Positions 7,637-18,330 of a stretch of 64,000 nucleotides of DNA are shown here, piece by piece. The position numbers and the translations under genes are program-made. The DNA comes from Devosia sp. (GTDB lineage Bacteria; Pseudomonadota; Alphaproteobacteria; Rhizobiales; Devosiaceae). Within the stretch, counting starts at the first letter, position 1; each line of letters starts with the position of its first letter. The stretch spans positions 51,138 through 115,137 of the forward strand of contig NZ_JACZKG010000003.1 in NCBI RefSeq assembly GCF_014860165.1, given 5' to 3'. Under the pieces are notes generated by a model. It was not told the origin of the DNA and made no database searches. It worked only from the letters and a program-made list of their open reading frames with translations.

Positions 7637-9207
7637 TGTTACCCTCGCCGGATTCTCATCAGACCGCCTCAGCCGCGCCACTGAGGGCAAAGCGTATGGG
7701 CGTCCTGACGCTCGACGATCCCATCGTCTTCATGCGCACGGATTGCCATGTTTGCCGTTCGGAGGGGCTGTCCTCACGTTCGCGAGTCCTGCTTCAGTCG
7801 GGAGGCAAGAGTGTGGTCGCGACACTTTACCAGGTGGCTTCCGAGATGCTCGACGCCGACGAAGCCGGCCTGTCAGAGGCCGCCTGGGACCAGCTCGATG
7901 TCGCCGAGGGAGATCCCATCGTCGCCCGGCATCCCAATCCCTTGGCTTCGTTTGCACACGTGCGCTCCAGAATATTTGGTAGCCGGCTGTCCGAGGTGCA
8001 GCTCAGGGATATCATCGGCGATATCGCCGAACGCCGGTACTCGGCGATCGAAACGACCGCCTACCTGGTTTCCGGCTCGTCATTCCCGATGGATAACCAG
8101 GAGATGCATGCCTTGACCAAGGTGATGGTCGAGCTCGGCGATACCTTGACCTGGCCCGGCAGACCTATCGTGGACAAACATTGCGTCGGCGGCCTGCCCG
8201 GCAACAGGACGACCCCCATTGTCGTCGCCATTCTGGCAGCCCTGGGGCTCACGATCCCTAAGACATCATCGCGAGCGATAACCTCGCCAGCGGGTACGGC
8301 CGATACAATGGAAACGCTGGCGCCCGTCGACCTCGACCTTAGGACCATTCGCCAGGTGGTGGAACAAGAAGGTGGCTGTGTCGTCTGGGGAGGGGCCGTC
8401 CGCCTTAGTCCGGCCGATGACCTACTGATCCGGGTCGAAAGGGTCCTCGATCTCGACTCCGAGGGCCAGCTTGTAGCGTCCGTACTTTCCAAGAAGGTCG
8501 CGGCCGGCGCCACACATCTCGTGCTCGACATTCCTGTCGGGCCGACGGCAAAGATCCGAACATCGGCCGCTGCCGCCGCGCTTGCCAGCAAGCTCGAGGG
8601 CATCGCGGGTCAGTTCGGGATCACCACGAAGGTTGTGGTCTCCGATGGAAGCGAACCAGTCGGCTTCGGAATTGGGCCGGCCCTCGAGGCCCACGATGTC
8701 CTGGCGGTGCTTCAACTGACCCCGGGATACCCCACGGATCTGCACTTGCGTGCCTGCACGCTTGCGGGCGCCGCCCTGGAAATGGTCGAGCGAGCAGCTC
8801 CAGGCACCGGCGTTGCCGTGGCCGCACAAGCAATCGCCGACGGCAGCGCCTGGTTAAAGTTCCAGCGCATTTGCGAGGCTCAGGGTGGCATGCGCGCTCC
8901 TCCAGTGGCGGCACTCACGCAGCCGCAACTTGCGCAGTCGGGCGGATATGTCACGGCGATCGACAACCGCAAGATTGCGCGCGTCGCCAAACTCGCTGGT
9001 GCTCCGGGAATTCCAGCCGCCGGCGTCAGGATGTTTGCCCGGGTGGGCGAGAAGGTATCGGCTGGCCAGCCACTCTACACCGTACATGCCGATACTGGCG
9101 GTGAGCTTCAATACGCCCTGGATTATGTGTCCGCCAATCCGGACATCATCCGCGTCGGCGATCAGCGCAACGGTGCTCGGCCAACAATAGGAGACGGCAA
9201 TGACTGA
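7633..9207 (+). CDS. AMP phosphorylase / thymidine phosphorylase family enzyme
   Basis: A 524-residue nucleoside or nucleotide phosphorylase of the archaeal-type branch (AMP phosphorylase and putative thymidine phosphorylases). The hallmark KHCVGGLPGNRTTP lies at about residues 182-195 and SSRAITSPAGTADTME at about 212-227, matching the phosphate- and ribose-binding sites. An N-terminal domain of roughly 110 residues precedes the catalytic core, as in archaeal AMP phosphorylase; bacterial DeoA is shorter (about 440). It would split nucleotides or nucleosides with phosphate into a base and ribose-1,5-bisphosphate or (deoxy)ribose-1-phosphate. It overlaps both neighbours. No RuBisCO or ribose-1,5-bisphosphate isomerase gene is present, so the fate of the sugar phosphate is open. 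Confidence 0.88.
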   Translation: MMLPSPDSHQTASAAPLRAKRMGVLTLDDPIVFMRTDCHVCRSEGLSSRSRVLLQSGGKSVVATLYQVASEMLDADEAGLSEAAWDQLDVAEGDPIVARHPNPLASFAHVRSRIFGSRLSEVQLRDIIGDIAERRYSAIETTAYLVSGSSFPMDNQEMHALTKVMVELGDTLTWPGRPIVDKHCVGGLPGNRTTPIVVAILAALGLTIPKTSSRAITSPAGTADTMETLAPVDLDLRTIRQVVEQEGGCVVWGGAVRLSPADDLLIRVERVLDLDSEGQLVASVLSKKVAAGATHLVLDIPVGPTAKIRTSAAAAALASKLEGIAGQFGITTKVVVSDGSEPVGFGIGPALEAHDVLAVLQLTPGYPTDLHLRACTLAGAALEMVERAAPGTGVAVAAQAIADGSAWLKFQRICEAQGGMRAPPVAALTQPQLAQSGGYVTAIDNRKIARVAKLAGAPGIPAAGVRMFARVGEKVSAGQPLYTVHADTGGELQYALDYVSANPDIIRVGDQRNGARPTIGDGND

Positions 9208-10267
9208 CCCTCGCAAAGTCCGCGTTGCGATCAACGGCTACGGCGTGATCGGCAAGCGCGTGGCGGACGCGATCATGCTCCAACCCGACATGAGCGTTTC
9301 CGGCATCGCGGATGTTGTCGACGATTGGCGAATCCGGTTGGCCGCCGAAAAAGGGTACCGAGTGTTCGGCGCGACGGTAGAGGCGGTAGCCGCGATGAGC
9401 AACGCCGGCATCGCGACGAGCGGGACCCTCGCGGATCTTCTTGCCGATAGCGACATCGTCATCGACTGCACACCGAAGAACATCGCCGCGGCCAATGTCC
9501 CTACCTATCGTGCCGCTGGCGCGAAGCACATTCTGCAAGGTGGAGAAAAGCACGCACTCACCGGGCATTCGTTCGTCGCCGAAGCGTCTTACGCCAGTGC
9601 CGTGGGCGGTTCCAGCACCCGCGTGGTGTCGTGCAACACCACCTCAATCGTGCGGACACTGACAGCCCTCAAGAAGGGTGGCCTGCTCGGGTCCGCGAGA
9701 GGGACGCTGTTGCGCCGCGCGACGGATCCCTGGGAGAGCCATCAGTCGGGGATAATGAACACCCTGGTTCCGGAGTCCCGCATTCCGAGCCACCAGGGTC
9801 CGGATGCCAAAAGTGTCGACCCCGATCTGGATGTCGTGACGATGGCGGTGAAGGTCCCGCAAACCCTTGGCCACCTGCACCTCTGGAACGTCCGGCTTAC
9901 CAGGCCCGCCGAAGTGGCAGAAGTCCTGGACCTTTTTCGAGCCTCCAGCCGCATAGCGCTGATCCGTAGTGACGCGGGGCTGCCGGCACTCAACAGCATC
10001 AAAGAGTGGATGCTCGACCTCGGGCGGCCGCACGGGGACCTCTATGAGGTTGCGTTGTGGGAGGACATGCTGACTGTTGAGGGCGATGAGCTCTTCTACG
10101 CCTACATGGTCGACAACCAGGCGATCGTCATCCCGGAAACCATCGACGCCATTCGAGCGCTTTGCGGGCTTGAGCGGGAGGCGGCGTCCTCGATTGCCAT
10201 CACCAACGCGCCTTTAGGGATTGGCAAGCTCGTCGCTCGGCCCGACCGACAGGCTGATGCCCCATGA
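9200..10267 (+). CDS. gap: Archaeal-type (type II) glyceraldehyde-3-phosphate dehydrogenase
   Basis: A 355-residue enzyme whose Rossmann motif INGYGVIGKR (residues 11-20) and catalytic SCNTTSIVR (Cys145) are those of the archaeal NAD(P)-dependent GAPDH, a family distant from normal bacterial GapA. The archaeal form makes 1,3-bisphosphoglycerate from glyceraldehyde-3-phosphate (EC 1.2.1.59). In this array it could use the glyceraldehyde-3-phosphate released by phosphoketolase. It overlaps the phosphorylase by eight bases and the next gene by four. The domain-crossing family suggests acquisition by transfer. Confidence 0.9.
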   Translation: MTDPRKVRVAINGYGVIGKRVADAIMLQPDMSVSGIADVVDDWRIRLAAEKGYRVFGATVEAVAAMSNAGIATSGTLADLLADSDIVIDCTPKNIAAANVPTYRAAGAKHILQGGEKHALTGHSFVAEASYASAVGGSSTRVVSCNTTSIVRTLTALKKGGLLGSARGTLLRRATDPWESHQSGIMNTLVPESRIPSHQGPDAKSVDPDLDVVTMAVKVPQTLGHLHLWNVRLTRPAEVAEVLDLFRASSRIALIRSDAGLPALNSIKEWMLDLGRPHGDLYEVALWEDMLTVEGDELFYAYMVDNQAIVIPETIDAIRALCGLEREAASSIAITNAPLGIGKLVARPDRQADAP

Positions 10268-10743
10268 CCAAAGGTCCATGGAATATGTCGGCCGTCCTTC
10301 TCTCGGTCGCCGGCCTGCTGGTGTCCGGGATCGGCGTCTACTTTCTTGCCTTCCGTCCGGCGCTGCTGCCCGAGGATATCCGGTTCATCGGGTTCTCGCC
10401 GACAGAGGTCGAGCAACTGGGTCCAAGATTGGGGCCGTGGCTGTCCAATGTCTTTCACGTGCTGGGCGGCTTTGCCCTGGCGACGGGCGTTGTAACCATC
10501 GCGTTGGCCGCCACGTCGTACCGCGCAAGGAGCCCGGCAGCCGTGCTGGCCGCCTCGCTGGGAGGCACGGTCTCGATCGTTCTGATGGCGATAGTCAACT
10601 TCTCCATCAACTCCGACTTCAAGTGGCTACTCGCCGGCTTCGCGCTCGTCTGGGCGAGCAGTCTCGTGGCTTTCGCCTTCGAAGTGCCGATCAGTCTTGC
10701 GCAAGAGACAAACCCATCAATTCATAGAGGAAAATGGAAATGA
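10264..10743 (+). CDS. Four-helix membrane protein of unknown function
   Basis: A 159-residue protein with hydrophobic segments at about 9-29, 58-80, 91-110 and 117-140, and a loop with DIRFIGFSPTEVEQL between helices 1 and 2. No family recognised. It overlaps the GAPDH gene by four bases and reaches just past the start of the multicopper oxidase, so it is translated with them. The position hints at a link to the oxidase or to membrane energetics, but nothing proves it. Confidence 0.7.
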   Translation: MTKGPWNMSAVLLSVAGLLVSGIGVYFLAFRPALLPEDIRFIGFSPTEVEQLGPRLGPWLSNVFHVLGGFALATGVVTIALAATSYRARSPAAVLAASLGGTVSIVLMAIVNFSINSDFKWLLAGFALVWASSLVAFAFEVPISLAQETNPSIHRGKWK

Positions 10744-12119
10744 AACGTCGTCAATTCGTAACAGGGCTCGTTGCCGGCACGGCCGCCCTGTCTCTCCCAC
10801 CCGCATTCTTGCGGTCGGCCTATGCGGCCCAACCCTCCACCGCCACCCCGCTCAGTATCGTGCGAAGGACGATCGAAGTGAATGGGAGGGCCGCCAGCGT
10901 CTTTGGGCTAGAGCAGGCCGACGGCTCAACAGGGCTGCGCCTGCGGGCCGGCGAACCTTTCAACGTCCTGTTGCGCAACGAGACTGCTGAGCAGACCATC
11001 ATCCATTGGCACGGGCTTACGCCGCCCTGGCCGAGCGATGGTGTTCCCGACGCCCCGCTGCCCCTGATCAACGCAGGCATGGAACGCGTATTCGAGTTCC
11101 CCCTTGAAACGCCCGGCACGCACTGGATGCACGCTCATACGCTCCAGGAACAAATGCTGTTGGCCGCCCCCCTGATTGTCGAGGATCCGGCGGATGATGG
11201 GCGCGATGAGCAGGAGGTGGTCATTCTCCTCCATGACTTCTCCTTTGCCTCGCCGGAGGAATTGCTCGCTGGCCTGGCCAAGCCTGCGGATGCCATGGCG
11301 CCGATGGACCACGGCGGAATGGCGATGGACCTTAACGATATCGAATACGACGCCTACCTCGCCAATGATCGAGCCCTGGACGACCCCGAAGCCGTCAAAG
11401 TCGAGCGCGGTGGCCGCATTCGGGTTCGTATCATCAACGGCGCCACAGCCACAGCGTTCACCATCGACCTCGGTGCGATCAATGGTCAGTTGGTGGCAGT
11501 GGATGGGCAGAACATCGAGCCGGTCGGCGGGCGCCGCTTTCCCATCAGCATGGGTCAGCGCCTCGACATCCGTGTCGAACTCCCGAGCGAGGGAGGGCCG
11601 TTCCCGATTCTGGCTCTTCGGGAGGGCTCTGCACACCGGACCGGCGTCATCCTGCAGCCACCAGGTTCCCAGATAGCCAGGGTGGCATCTATAGGCAGTG
11701 AAGACGGGCCCATCCTCGATCTGGCGCTCGAGGCAGAGCTACGAGCCATCGCGCCGCTCCCGACCCGTGTTGCCGACAAATCGTTTGAGATGGTGCTCAA
11801 CGGCGACATGGCGAAGTACCGATGGAGCCTTGGCCTACGGGAGCCGATCATCGCTGCGTCGGGTGACCGGGTCGAGGTCACGATGACCAACATGAGTATG
11901 ATGGCCCATCCGATGCATCTGCACGGCCACCATTTTCAAGTGGTTGCGATCGACGGAAAGAGGATTGCTGGTGCAGTCCGCGACACCGTCCTCATACCGC
12001 CGAGGCGGGCGGTTACCATTGCGGTCGATGCGAGCAACCCCGGGCAATGGGCATTCCACTGCCACCATCTGTACCACATGGCGACCGGCATGATGTCGAC
12101 CTTCGGCTATCAGACCTGA
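10740..12119 (+). CDS. Multicopper oxidase (CueO/CopA type, Tat-exported)
   Basis: A 459-residue periplasmic oxidase. The Tat signal [13 protein letters not shown] opens the protein. The four copper-binding motifs are complete: HWHG (89-92), HAH in WMHAH (131-133), [10 protein letters not shown] (from 390) and [12 protein letters not shown] (440-451), with Cys441 and axial Met451 for the type 1 site. Members oxidise Cu(I) or laccase-type substrates with oxygen. A short Met/His patch ([13 protein letters not shown], near 180) resembles the substrate-copper site of CueO but is much shorter than in the paralogue at 33084. The ATG at 10740 is favoured over 10734 because of the GAGG spacing. It precedes a copper-type ATPase by 32 bases. 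Confidence 0.9.
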   Translation: MKRRQFVTGLVAGTAALSLPPAFLRSAYAAQPSTATPLSIVRRTIEVNGRAASVFGLEQADGSTGLRLRAGEPFNVLLRNETAEQTIIHWHGLTPPWPSDGVPDAPLPLINAGMERVFEFPLETPGTHWMHAHTLQEQMLLAAPLIVEDPADDGRDEQEVVILLHDFSFASPEELLAGLAKPADAMAPMDHGGMAMDLNDIEYDAYLANDRALDDPEAVKVERGGRIRVRIINGATATAFTIDLGAINGQLVAVDGQNIEPVGGRRFPISMGQRLDIRVELPSEGGPFPILALREGSAHRTGVILQPPGSQIARVASIGSEDGPILDLALEAELRAIAPLPTRVADKSFEMVLNGDMAKYRWSLGLREPIIAASGDRVEVTMTNMSMMAHPMHLHGHHFQVVAIDGKRIAGAVRDTVLIPPRRAVTIAVDASNPGQWAFHCHHLYHMATGMMSTFGYQT

Positions 12120-12151
12120 GACGCACGATACTGACGAAAGAGGAACGACAC

Positions 12152-14569
12152 ATGAAGAACGTGACGCTGCAAGTCAGCGATCTCCTCAGCATTTTAGATT
12201 TTGCGGCAGTCCAAAAGCGCCTTGGTGCGCTGCCCGGAGTCCAGAGGGTTGCCATGAATGCCGGGTCCAGCACGGCCAGCATTGCCTTCGACGAAGCTGT
12301 TACCAGTCCGGAGCGCCTGGCGCGGGAAATTGAAGCCTGCGGCTTCCATTGCAGAGGCGAGATCGCACCCCGGCACGTGTGTGTTCCGGACCAGACCGCT
12401 GTCAGCGTCACCGACCCGCGGGCGCCGTCTCACGCCGAACATATGGACCACCGCGCCTCGGGTCACATCCACCAGGAAGCAGTGTCTCCCAGCCCGAAAG
12501 GCAAGCCGGATCACGACGCCATGGCCCACGACATGGGCCATGGCGCGGGCATGGACATGCAGGACATGGTCCGGGACATGCGCAATCGCTTCCTGGTCAG
12601 CCTCATTTTCACGCTGCCGATACTTGCCATGGATCCGATGGGGCTAGCTGAGCCGCTTTTCGAGCCCCCCTTTGGCATGAGCATGAACGTCACGATGTTC
12701 CTGTTCGCCACCGCGGCGATTATCTACCCGGTTTGGCCGTTCCTCGTCTCCGCTTGGCGTGCCTTGCGGAACCGCGTGCTCAATATGGCAGTCCTCGTTG
12801 TTCTCAGTGTGGGCACTGGCTATCTCTTCAGTGTCGGTTCGACGTTCTTCTTCGATGGGGCCCAGTTCTACGAGGCCGCGGCCATCCTGCTCGTCTTCAT
12901 TCTTCTCGGACACTGGCTCGAGATGCGAGCGCGTGCCGGCGCATCGGCGGCGATCCGAGCTCTTCTGGACCTTGCTCCGCCGAAGGCCACGGTGCTTCGC
13001 GACGGGGTCGAACGCGAGGTCCCGACGTCGGAGGTGGTCCTGGGTGACATCGTTGTCCTGCGGCCGGGCAACAAGCTGCCCGTCGATGGTGAAGTCATCG
13101 AGGGCGAGTCCACAATCGACGAGTCAATGCTTACGGGCGAGTCCATGCCCGTGACGAAGACAGTTGGTGATGCAGTGATCGGCGCCACCATCAACAAGAG
13201 CGGCACCCTGCGGTATCGCTCGACCAAGGTTGGTGCAGACACGGCGCTGGCACAGATCGTCAAGCTTGTGCAGGAGGCACAAAATTCAAAGGCGCCGGCC
13301 CAACTCCTTGCCGACCGTGCGTCCCAATGGCTGGTCCTGGCGGCGATCCTCATCGGCCTTCTCACCTTTGCGGTGTGGTTCTGGGTCTTGGGGCAACCGC
13401 TTCTATTTGCCCTTACACTGACGATTACGGTGTTCGTTATCGCCTGTCCCGACGCCCTGGGGCTGGCGACGCCGATGGCCGTCATGGTGGGAACGGGCCT
13501 TGGTGCGTCCAACGGCATCCTGTTCAAGAACGCGTCGGCGCTCGAGGACGCGACCAAGCTCGATGTAATCGTCTTCGACAAAACCGGCACGCTCACGATG
13601 GGTCAGCCCAAAGTCATTGACGTGGTTCCTGCATCAGGAGTCACTGAGGACGAACTGGTCGGGATAGCGGCGGCGATCGAGCAGAACTCAGATCACCCAA
13701 TCGCTCTCGCGATCCTGGAGCGGGCCGCCGATCTGAAGCGGCCGGACCTGGCCCATTTCAACTATATGGACGGTCGCGGCGCCAGCGCCGAGATTGATAG
13801 CGCCGTCGTATTCGTCGGCAACCGGCGGCTCATGGACGAGAACACGGTCGAGCTCGGCGAACTCGGCCAGAAGGCCGAGGTTCTCAAGGGCGAGGGACGG
13901 ACGGTGACCTACATCGCCCGGTCCGGCAAGCTGCTCGGCCTCATCACCGTAGCCGACGCCCCGCGTCCGACTTCGGCGGCGACGATTGCCAAATTACACG
14001 AGCAGGGTGTCCGGATCGCCATGCTCACCGGCGATAACGCTGGAACGGCCAAGCGCATAGCCGACCTGCTCGGTATCGACATCATCCTTGCTGACGTTCT
14101 ACCGGGGCAAAAGGCGGAGAAAATCAAGGAGCTCCAGAGCCAGGGGCTGAAAGTCGGTATGGTCGGGGACGGGGTGAACGATGCCCCCGCACTGATACAG
14201 GCTGATGTGGGCTTTGCCATCGGCGCCGGTACCGACGTGGCCATCGAAAGCGCCGACATCGTGCTTATGAAGAGCGACCCGTTCGATGTCGTCGGCGCCA
14301 TGACGCTTTCCAAGGCGACGTTGCGAAAGATGCACCAGAACCTCTGGTGGGCCGTGGGCTACAACGTCATCGCGTTCCCGATCGCGGCAGGCGTGTTCTA
14401 CCCGTTCGTCCTCAGTCCGCAGATTGCCGCCCTGGCGATGTCGGGCAGTTCGGCGCTCGTTGCGATCAATGCCCTCCTGCTCAAACGAACCAGGCTGGAT
14501 GGCATCCGCCCCGCAACATCGCAGTCGGGTCGATCAGGCGAGTTGGTCGAGCCGGGGAGGGGGCAATGA
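12152..14569 (+). CDS. Heavy-metal (copper-type) P1B-ATPase with CPD motif
   Basis: An 805-residue metal-exporting ATPase. Residues 1-68 form a ferredoxin-like HMA domain without the usual CxxC. A His/Met-rich linker (about 93-140) follows. Core motifs are TGES (328-331), phosphorylation site DKTGT (476-480, D476), HP in SDHPIA near 515, and GDGVND near 670. The transport site in the sixth membrane helix is ACPDALG (Cys432-Pro-Asp434) rather than CPC or CPH. The start is the ATG at 12152 behind GAGGAACG; the open frame upstream overlaps the oxidase and is not used. The likely substrate is Cu or Ag, but CPD leaves this uncertain. Confidence 0.92.
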   Translation: MKNVTLQVSDLLSILDFAAVQKRLGALPGVQRVAMNAGSSTASIAFDEAVTSPERLAREIEACGFHCRGEIAPRHVCVPDQTAVSVTDPRAPSHAEHMDHRASGHIHQEAVSPSPKGKPDHDAMAHDMGHGAGMDMQDMVRDMRNRFLVSLIFTLPILAMDPMGLAEPLFEPPFGMSMNVTMFLFATAAIIYPVWPFLVSAWRALRNRVLNMAVLVVLSVGTGYLFSVGSTFFFDGAQFYEAAAILLVFILLGHWLEMRARAGASAAIRALLDLAPPKATVLRDGVEREVPTSEVVLGDIVVLRPGNKLPVDGEVIEGESTIDESMLTGESMPVTKTVGDAVIGATINKSGTLRYRSTKVGADTALAQIVKLVQEAQNSKAPAQLLADRASQWLVLAAILIGLLTFAVWFWVLGQPLLFALTLTITVFVIACPDALGLATPMAVMVGTGLGASNGILFKNASALEDATKLDVIVFDKTGTLTMGQPKVIDVVPASGVTEDELVGIAAAIEQNSDHPIALAILERAADLKRPDLAHFNYMDGRGASAEIDSAVVFVGNRRLMDENTVELGELGQKAEVLKGEGRTVTYIARSGKLLGLITVADAPRPTSAATIAKLHEQGVRIAMLTGDNAGTAKRIADLLGIDIILADVLPGQKAEKIKELQSQGLKVGMVGDGVNDAPALIQADVGFAIGAGTDVAIESADIVLMKSDPFDVVGAMTLSKATLRKMHQNLWWAVGYNVIAFPIAAGVFYPFVLSPQIAALAMSGSSALVAINALLLKRTRLDGIRPATSQSGRSGELVEPGRGQ

Positions 14570-15531
14570 CCGAACTCCGCCCCCTCCTGTTCGCACTGCC
14601 GGGCAATGAAGATATGGCTGCTGCGCTGGCCTCTCACATGGATGCCGAGCTTGGAGAGATCGAAACTCGCCGTTTTCCCGACGAAGAGACTTATCTCCGC
14701 CTCTTGACCAACCCGGCAGGACGGTCGATCGCTCTGGTCTGCACCCTGGATCGTCCCGACCTCAAGTTCCTGCCTATCGTCTTTGCAGCATCAGCAGCAC
14801 GGCAGCTCGGTGCCATCAGAGTTGGGCTGGTGGCGCCGTACCTCTCGTATCTGCGCCAAGACAAGCGCTTCCGTGACGGCGAGGCAATCACCTCTGAGGG
14901 CTTCGCCAAGGCACTTTCTTCGGAGGTTGACTGGCTGGTCACTGTCGATCCGCACCTGCATCGGTACGGTTCGTTGGACGCCATTTACAGCATCCCGTCT
15001 AGCGCTGTCGCTGCGGCTCCCGCCATTGCAACCTGGATCTCAGCAAATGTGCCTGACCCGCTGCTTATCGGGCCAGACAGCGAAAGTGATCAATGGGTGG
15101 CGAGCGTCGCCGCGCTCGTCGGAGCGCCCTACAAGGTCCTCATTAAGGAGCGACTCGGCGACCGCAACGTCCGGATTTCCGTGCCAGAACTTGAGGGGTT
15201 GACGGGTCGGACCCCCGTGCTTGTCGACGACATCGCGTCCTCCGCTCAAACCATGCTGCAAGCAACCCGACTGCTGCGCGAAAGAACCTCCGAACCTACG
15301 ATCTGCATCGCCGTGCATGCCCTGTTTGCCCAAGAGAGCTTCGCCGAACTTGATGCAGTGGCCGGAGCGGTCGTCACTACCAACACCGTGTTGCACGCCT
15401 CGAACGCAATCGATGTCTCACCTGCTATCGCGCTCGATGCGGCACGTTTGATCAACGCTCCTCCGCCGTCCCGTACCGATCAGCGCCGTCCCGCCTTCGT
15501 GCAGACGCCCATTCTGGACGTCGGCAAATAG
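14566..15531 (+). CDS. prs: Ribose-phosphate pyrophosphokinase-like protein
   Basis: A 321-residue PRPP synthetase homologue, which normally converts ribose-5-phosphate and ATP to PRPP and AMP. It keeps [10 protein letters not shown] (37-46), RQDKRF (near 95), VTVDPHLHR (near 125) and GPDSESDQ (near 165). The PRPP loop reads [13 protein letters not shown] in place of the usual VDD-I-DTGGT, a variant seen in divergent Prs proteins. The start overlaps the ATPase stop (ATGA). A second, unlinked housekeeping prs is expected in the host, so this copy is probably specialised, perhaps running toward ATP and ribose-5-phosphate; that direction is speculation. Confidence 0.85.
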   Translation: MTELRPLLFALPGNEDMAAALASHMDAELGEIETRRFPDEETYLRLLTNPAGRSIALVCTLDRPDLKFLPIVFAASAARQLGAIRVGLVAPYLSYLRQDKRFRDGEAITSEGFAKALSSEVDWLVTVDPHLHRYGSLDAIYSIPSSAVAAAPAIATWISANVPDPLLIGPDSESDQWVASVAALVGAPYKVLIKERLGDRNVRISVPELEGLTGRTPVLVDDIASSAQTMLQATRLLRERTSEPTICIAVHALFAQESFAELDAVAGAVVTTNTVLHASNAIDVSPAIALDAARLINAPPPSRTDQRRPAFVQTPILDVGK

Positions 15532-15598
15532 ACTTCAGTTCCACCTGTCCGAACAGAACATCACCAAATTTTGGAGGGCCGATTTCGGCGTCAAAGAC

Positions 15599-17071
15599 AT
15601 GACAATTGCCAACGCCACAGACACGACAACTGCGACAAGCTCGTCGTCTTCCGGGTCGGGAAAACTTGGACTATTCGCACTTACGGCTGTCGTCGTAGGA
15701 TCAATGATCGGGTCAGGCGTCTTCAGCCTGCCACAGAACATGGCCGCCGGTGCGGCCCCGCTGGCGATCATCATCGGCTGGTTGATCAGCGGCGTAGGCA
15801 TCCTGGCGCTTGCCTTCGTCTATCTGAGCCTGTCTCGGCGAAAGCCGGCGCTGGACGCGGGGCCCTATGCCTACGCCAAGGCCGGCTTTGGCCCGTTTAT
15901 CGGCTTCAACAGCGCCTGGGGCTATTGGCTCTCCGCCTGGATTGGCAACGTCTCCTACGCAGTGGTCATGTTCAGTGCGCTGTCTTACTTCTTTCCACCC
16001 TTCGGCGAGGGCAACACCTGGCAGGCCATCGTCGGTGCATCGGCTGTGCTCTGGCTTGTTCACGCCCTGATACTATCGGGCGTGCAGACGGCGGCCCTCG
16101 TTAACCTGATCACCACTATCGCCAAGATCGCCCCGCTGGTTTTGTTTGTCGTTCTCGCGGTCGTCGCCTTCAAGGTCGATGTCTTCACCCTCGATTTCAC
16201 CGGTGCCAGCAACCTGGAGCTCGGCTCAATACTCAACCAGGTCAGGAGCACGATGCTGGTCACGCTATGGGTGTTCATCGGGGTCGAGGGCGCGAGCGTG
16301 GTCTCCGGCCGCGCAGAACGCCGATCCGACGTCGGCTTCGCGACCATGGTGGGCTTCTTCGTGGCGCTCGTCCTCTACGCCCTGATTTCCCTGGTGTCGC
16401 TCGGAGTGATGACGCAGCCGGAGCTTGCCGCGCTGAAGAACCCGTCAATGGCGGGGGTGCTTGAGTATATTGTCGGTCCCTGGGGTGCGATCCTCGTCAA
16501 CGTCACGCTGGTCGTCTCGGTGCTCGGGGCATTCCTCAGTTGGAACCTGCTCGCCGCTGAAGTCCCGCATGTCGCTGGTCGCGACGGCACGATGCCGCGC
16601 TTCTTAGCCGGCGAGAATAAGCGTGGCGCTCCGGCGACGTCGCTTTGGGTGACCAATGGGCTGGTGCAGGTCTTTCTGATCGTCGCCCTTTTTGCCAACA
16701 GTACCTACACGGCCCTGTTCTATATTGCGTCGACGGCCATCCTGGTCCCGTACGTCTTTTCCGGCGCCTATGCCGCTAAGCTCGCGATCACGGGAGAGGG
16801 CTATCGAACCGGGGAAAGCCGGACGCGCGACCTCATAGCGGGGCTCGTCGCAACCGCCTATGGTGTCTGGCTGGTTTACGCCGCGGGCCCGACCTACCTG
16901 TTCATGGCGGCGATGCTCTATGCCCCAGGGATCATATTCTACGTCATCGCTCGCCGCGAGAATGGCCAGAAAAGCTTCAACGGCCTCGAGGCTGTACTGG
17001 CCGTCGGCCTCGTCCTCGCTGGCCTGGCCGCCGCCTACCTCATCTGGAACGGGAGCATCAGCCCACTATGA
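15599..17071 (+). CDS. arcD: Arginine/ornithine antiporter-like APC transporter
   Basis: A 490-residue APC-superfamily permease with about 12 membrane helices. The [13 protein letters not shown] motif in helix 1 and the [19 protein letters not shown] segment are typical of basic amino-acid antiporters of the ArcD/ArgT type. Its place directly in front of arcA, with a four-base overlap, supports exchange of external arginine for ornithine without energy cost. Agmatine/putrescine exchange is a less likely alternative. A 67-base gap separates it from prs. Confidence 0.88.
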   Translation: MTIANATDTTTATSSSSSGSGKLGLFALTAVVVGSMIGSGVFSLPQNMAAGAAPLAIIIGWLISGVGILALAFVYLSLSRRKPALDAGPYAYAKAGFGPFIGFNSAWGYWLSAWIGNVSYAVVMFSALSYFFPPFGEGNTWQAIVGASAVLWLVHALILSGVQTAALVNLITTIAKIAPLVLFVVLAVVAFKVDVFTLDFTGASNLELGSILNQVRSTMLVTLWVFIGVEGASVVSGRAERRSDVGFATMVGFFVALVLYALISLVSLGVMTQPELAALKNPSMAGVLEYIVGPWGAILVNVTLVVSVLGAFLSWNLLAAEVPHVAGRDGTMPRFLAGENKRGAPATSLWVTNGLVQVFLIVALFANSTYTALFYIASTAILVPYVFSGAYAAKLAITGEGYRTGESRTRDLIAGLVATAYGVWLVYAAGPTYLFMAAMLYAPGIIFYVIARRENGQKSFNGLEAVLAVGLVLAGLAAAYLIWNGSISPL

Positions 17072-18312
17072 ACGCGATACCGAACACTTCCACGACCCGG
17101 CTGGGTGCTTACTCAGAAGTGGGCCGCCTCCGCGAGGTGATGGTCCACAGGCCGGACTTGAGTCTGCAACGGCTAACCCCCGACAATCGCGAGGCGCTAC
17201 TTTTCGACGACGTCCTCTGGGTCAAGAAGGCGCGCCAGGAGCATGACGCCTTCGTTGATACGATGCGCGAGCGAGGCGTTACTGTTCTTGACTTCGGAAC
17301 ACTGCTCGGGGAAACGCTGGCGCTCGCTGAGGCCCGGCGATGGGTCCTCGACAGGAGAGTCAGCGCCGCCACGGTCGGAGAGGACATGGTCGGCGAGATG
17401 CGAGGCTGGCTGGACGAGATGCCGGCAGTCGAGCTTGGCCGGTTTCTGATCGGCGGCATCGCTCGCGCGGAGCTTCCATTCACCCCGACGGGCCTGGCAG
17501 GGCGGACCATGGAGCCGCAGGACTTTGTCCTGCCGCCGCTGCCTAACCAGATGTTTACCCGCGACAGCTCGTGCTGGATCCACGGCGGCGTCACGATCAA
17601 TCCAATGTTCTGGCCGGCTCGCCGACCAGAGGCGACGAACGTGGAAGCTGTCTATCGCTTCCATTCGCATTTTCGTGACGCGGAATTCGAAACCTGGTGG
17701 GACGGTTCGGATGGGACCGGTATCGCCACCCTTGAGGGCGGCGACGTCATGCCGGTGGAAAACGGTGTCGTTCTTATCGGGATGGGGGAGCGGACGACGC
17801 CGCAGGCCGTGGCGACGCTAGCCAAGCGCCTCTTCGCCAAGGGTGTCACGACAAGGATCATCGCTGCGTTGATGCCACGCGACCGCTCCTTCATGCATCT
17901 CGATACTGTCTTCACCTTTTGCGATCGCGACCTTGTGACGATTTACCCACCTGTCGTCGAGCGCATCCGGGCGTTCTCGCTCCGCCCCGGCACCGGACCT
18001 AACGGCATTGAGATTACAGCGGAAAGCGCTCCGTTTGTCGAGGTCGTCCAAAAGGCGCTCGGCCTCGATCATCTTCGGGTCGTCGCCACCGGTGGCGACA
18101 GCTACGAGGCCGAGCGCGAGCAGTGGGATGACGGCAACAACGTGGTGGCAATCGAGCCTGGTGTCGTCATCGGCTACGACCGCAACGTCTACACCAACAC
18201 CCTGCTCCGGCGGGCGGGCATCGAAGTGATTACTGTCGCAGGGTCCGAGCTTGGACGAGGGCGCGGCGGCGGCCATTGCATGACCTGTCCGATCGCTCGC
18301 GATCCCCTCTGA
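17068..18312 (+). CDS. arcA: Arginine deiminase
   Basis: A 414-residue enzyme that hydrolyses arginine to citrulline and ammonia, the first step of the arginine deiminase pathway. It shows the N-terminal [14 protein letters not shown] motif, [12 protein letters not shown] (near 163), the mid-protein LEGGDVM (near 225) and the C-terminal [10 protein letters not shown] with nucleophile Cys404. Length fits the family (about 410). It overlaps the antiporter gene by four bases and is followed 18 bases later by arcB. Confidence 0.96.
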   Translation: MNAIPNTSTTRLGAYSEVGRLREVMVHRPDLSLQRLTPDNREALLFDDVLWVKKARQEHDAFVDTMRERGVTVLDFGTLLGETLALAEARRWVLDRRVSAATVGEDMVGEMRGWLDEMPAVELGRFLIGGIARAELPFTPTGLAGRTMEPQDFVLPPLPNQMFTRDSSCWIHGGVTINPMFWPARRPEATNVEAVYRFHSHFRDAEFETWWDGSDGTGIATLEGGDVMPVENGVVLIGMGERTTPQAVATLAKRLFAKGVTTRIIAALMPRDRSFMHLDTVFTFCDRDLVTIYPPVVERIRAFSLRPGTGPNGIEITAESAPFVEVVQKALGLDHLRVVATGGDSYEAEREQWDDGNNVVAIEPGVVIGYDRNVYTNTLLRRAGIEVITVAGSELGRGRGGGHCMTCPIARDPL

Positions 18313-18330
18313 TACAAGGAAGACCTTGCC

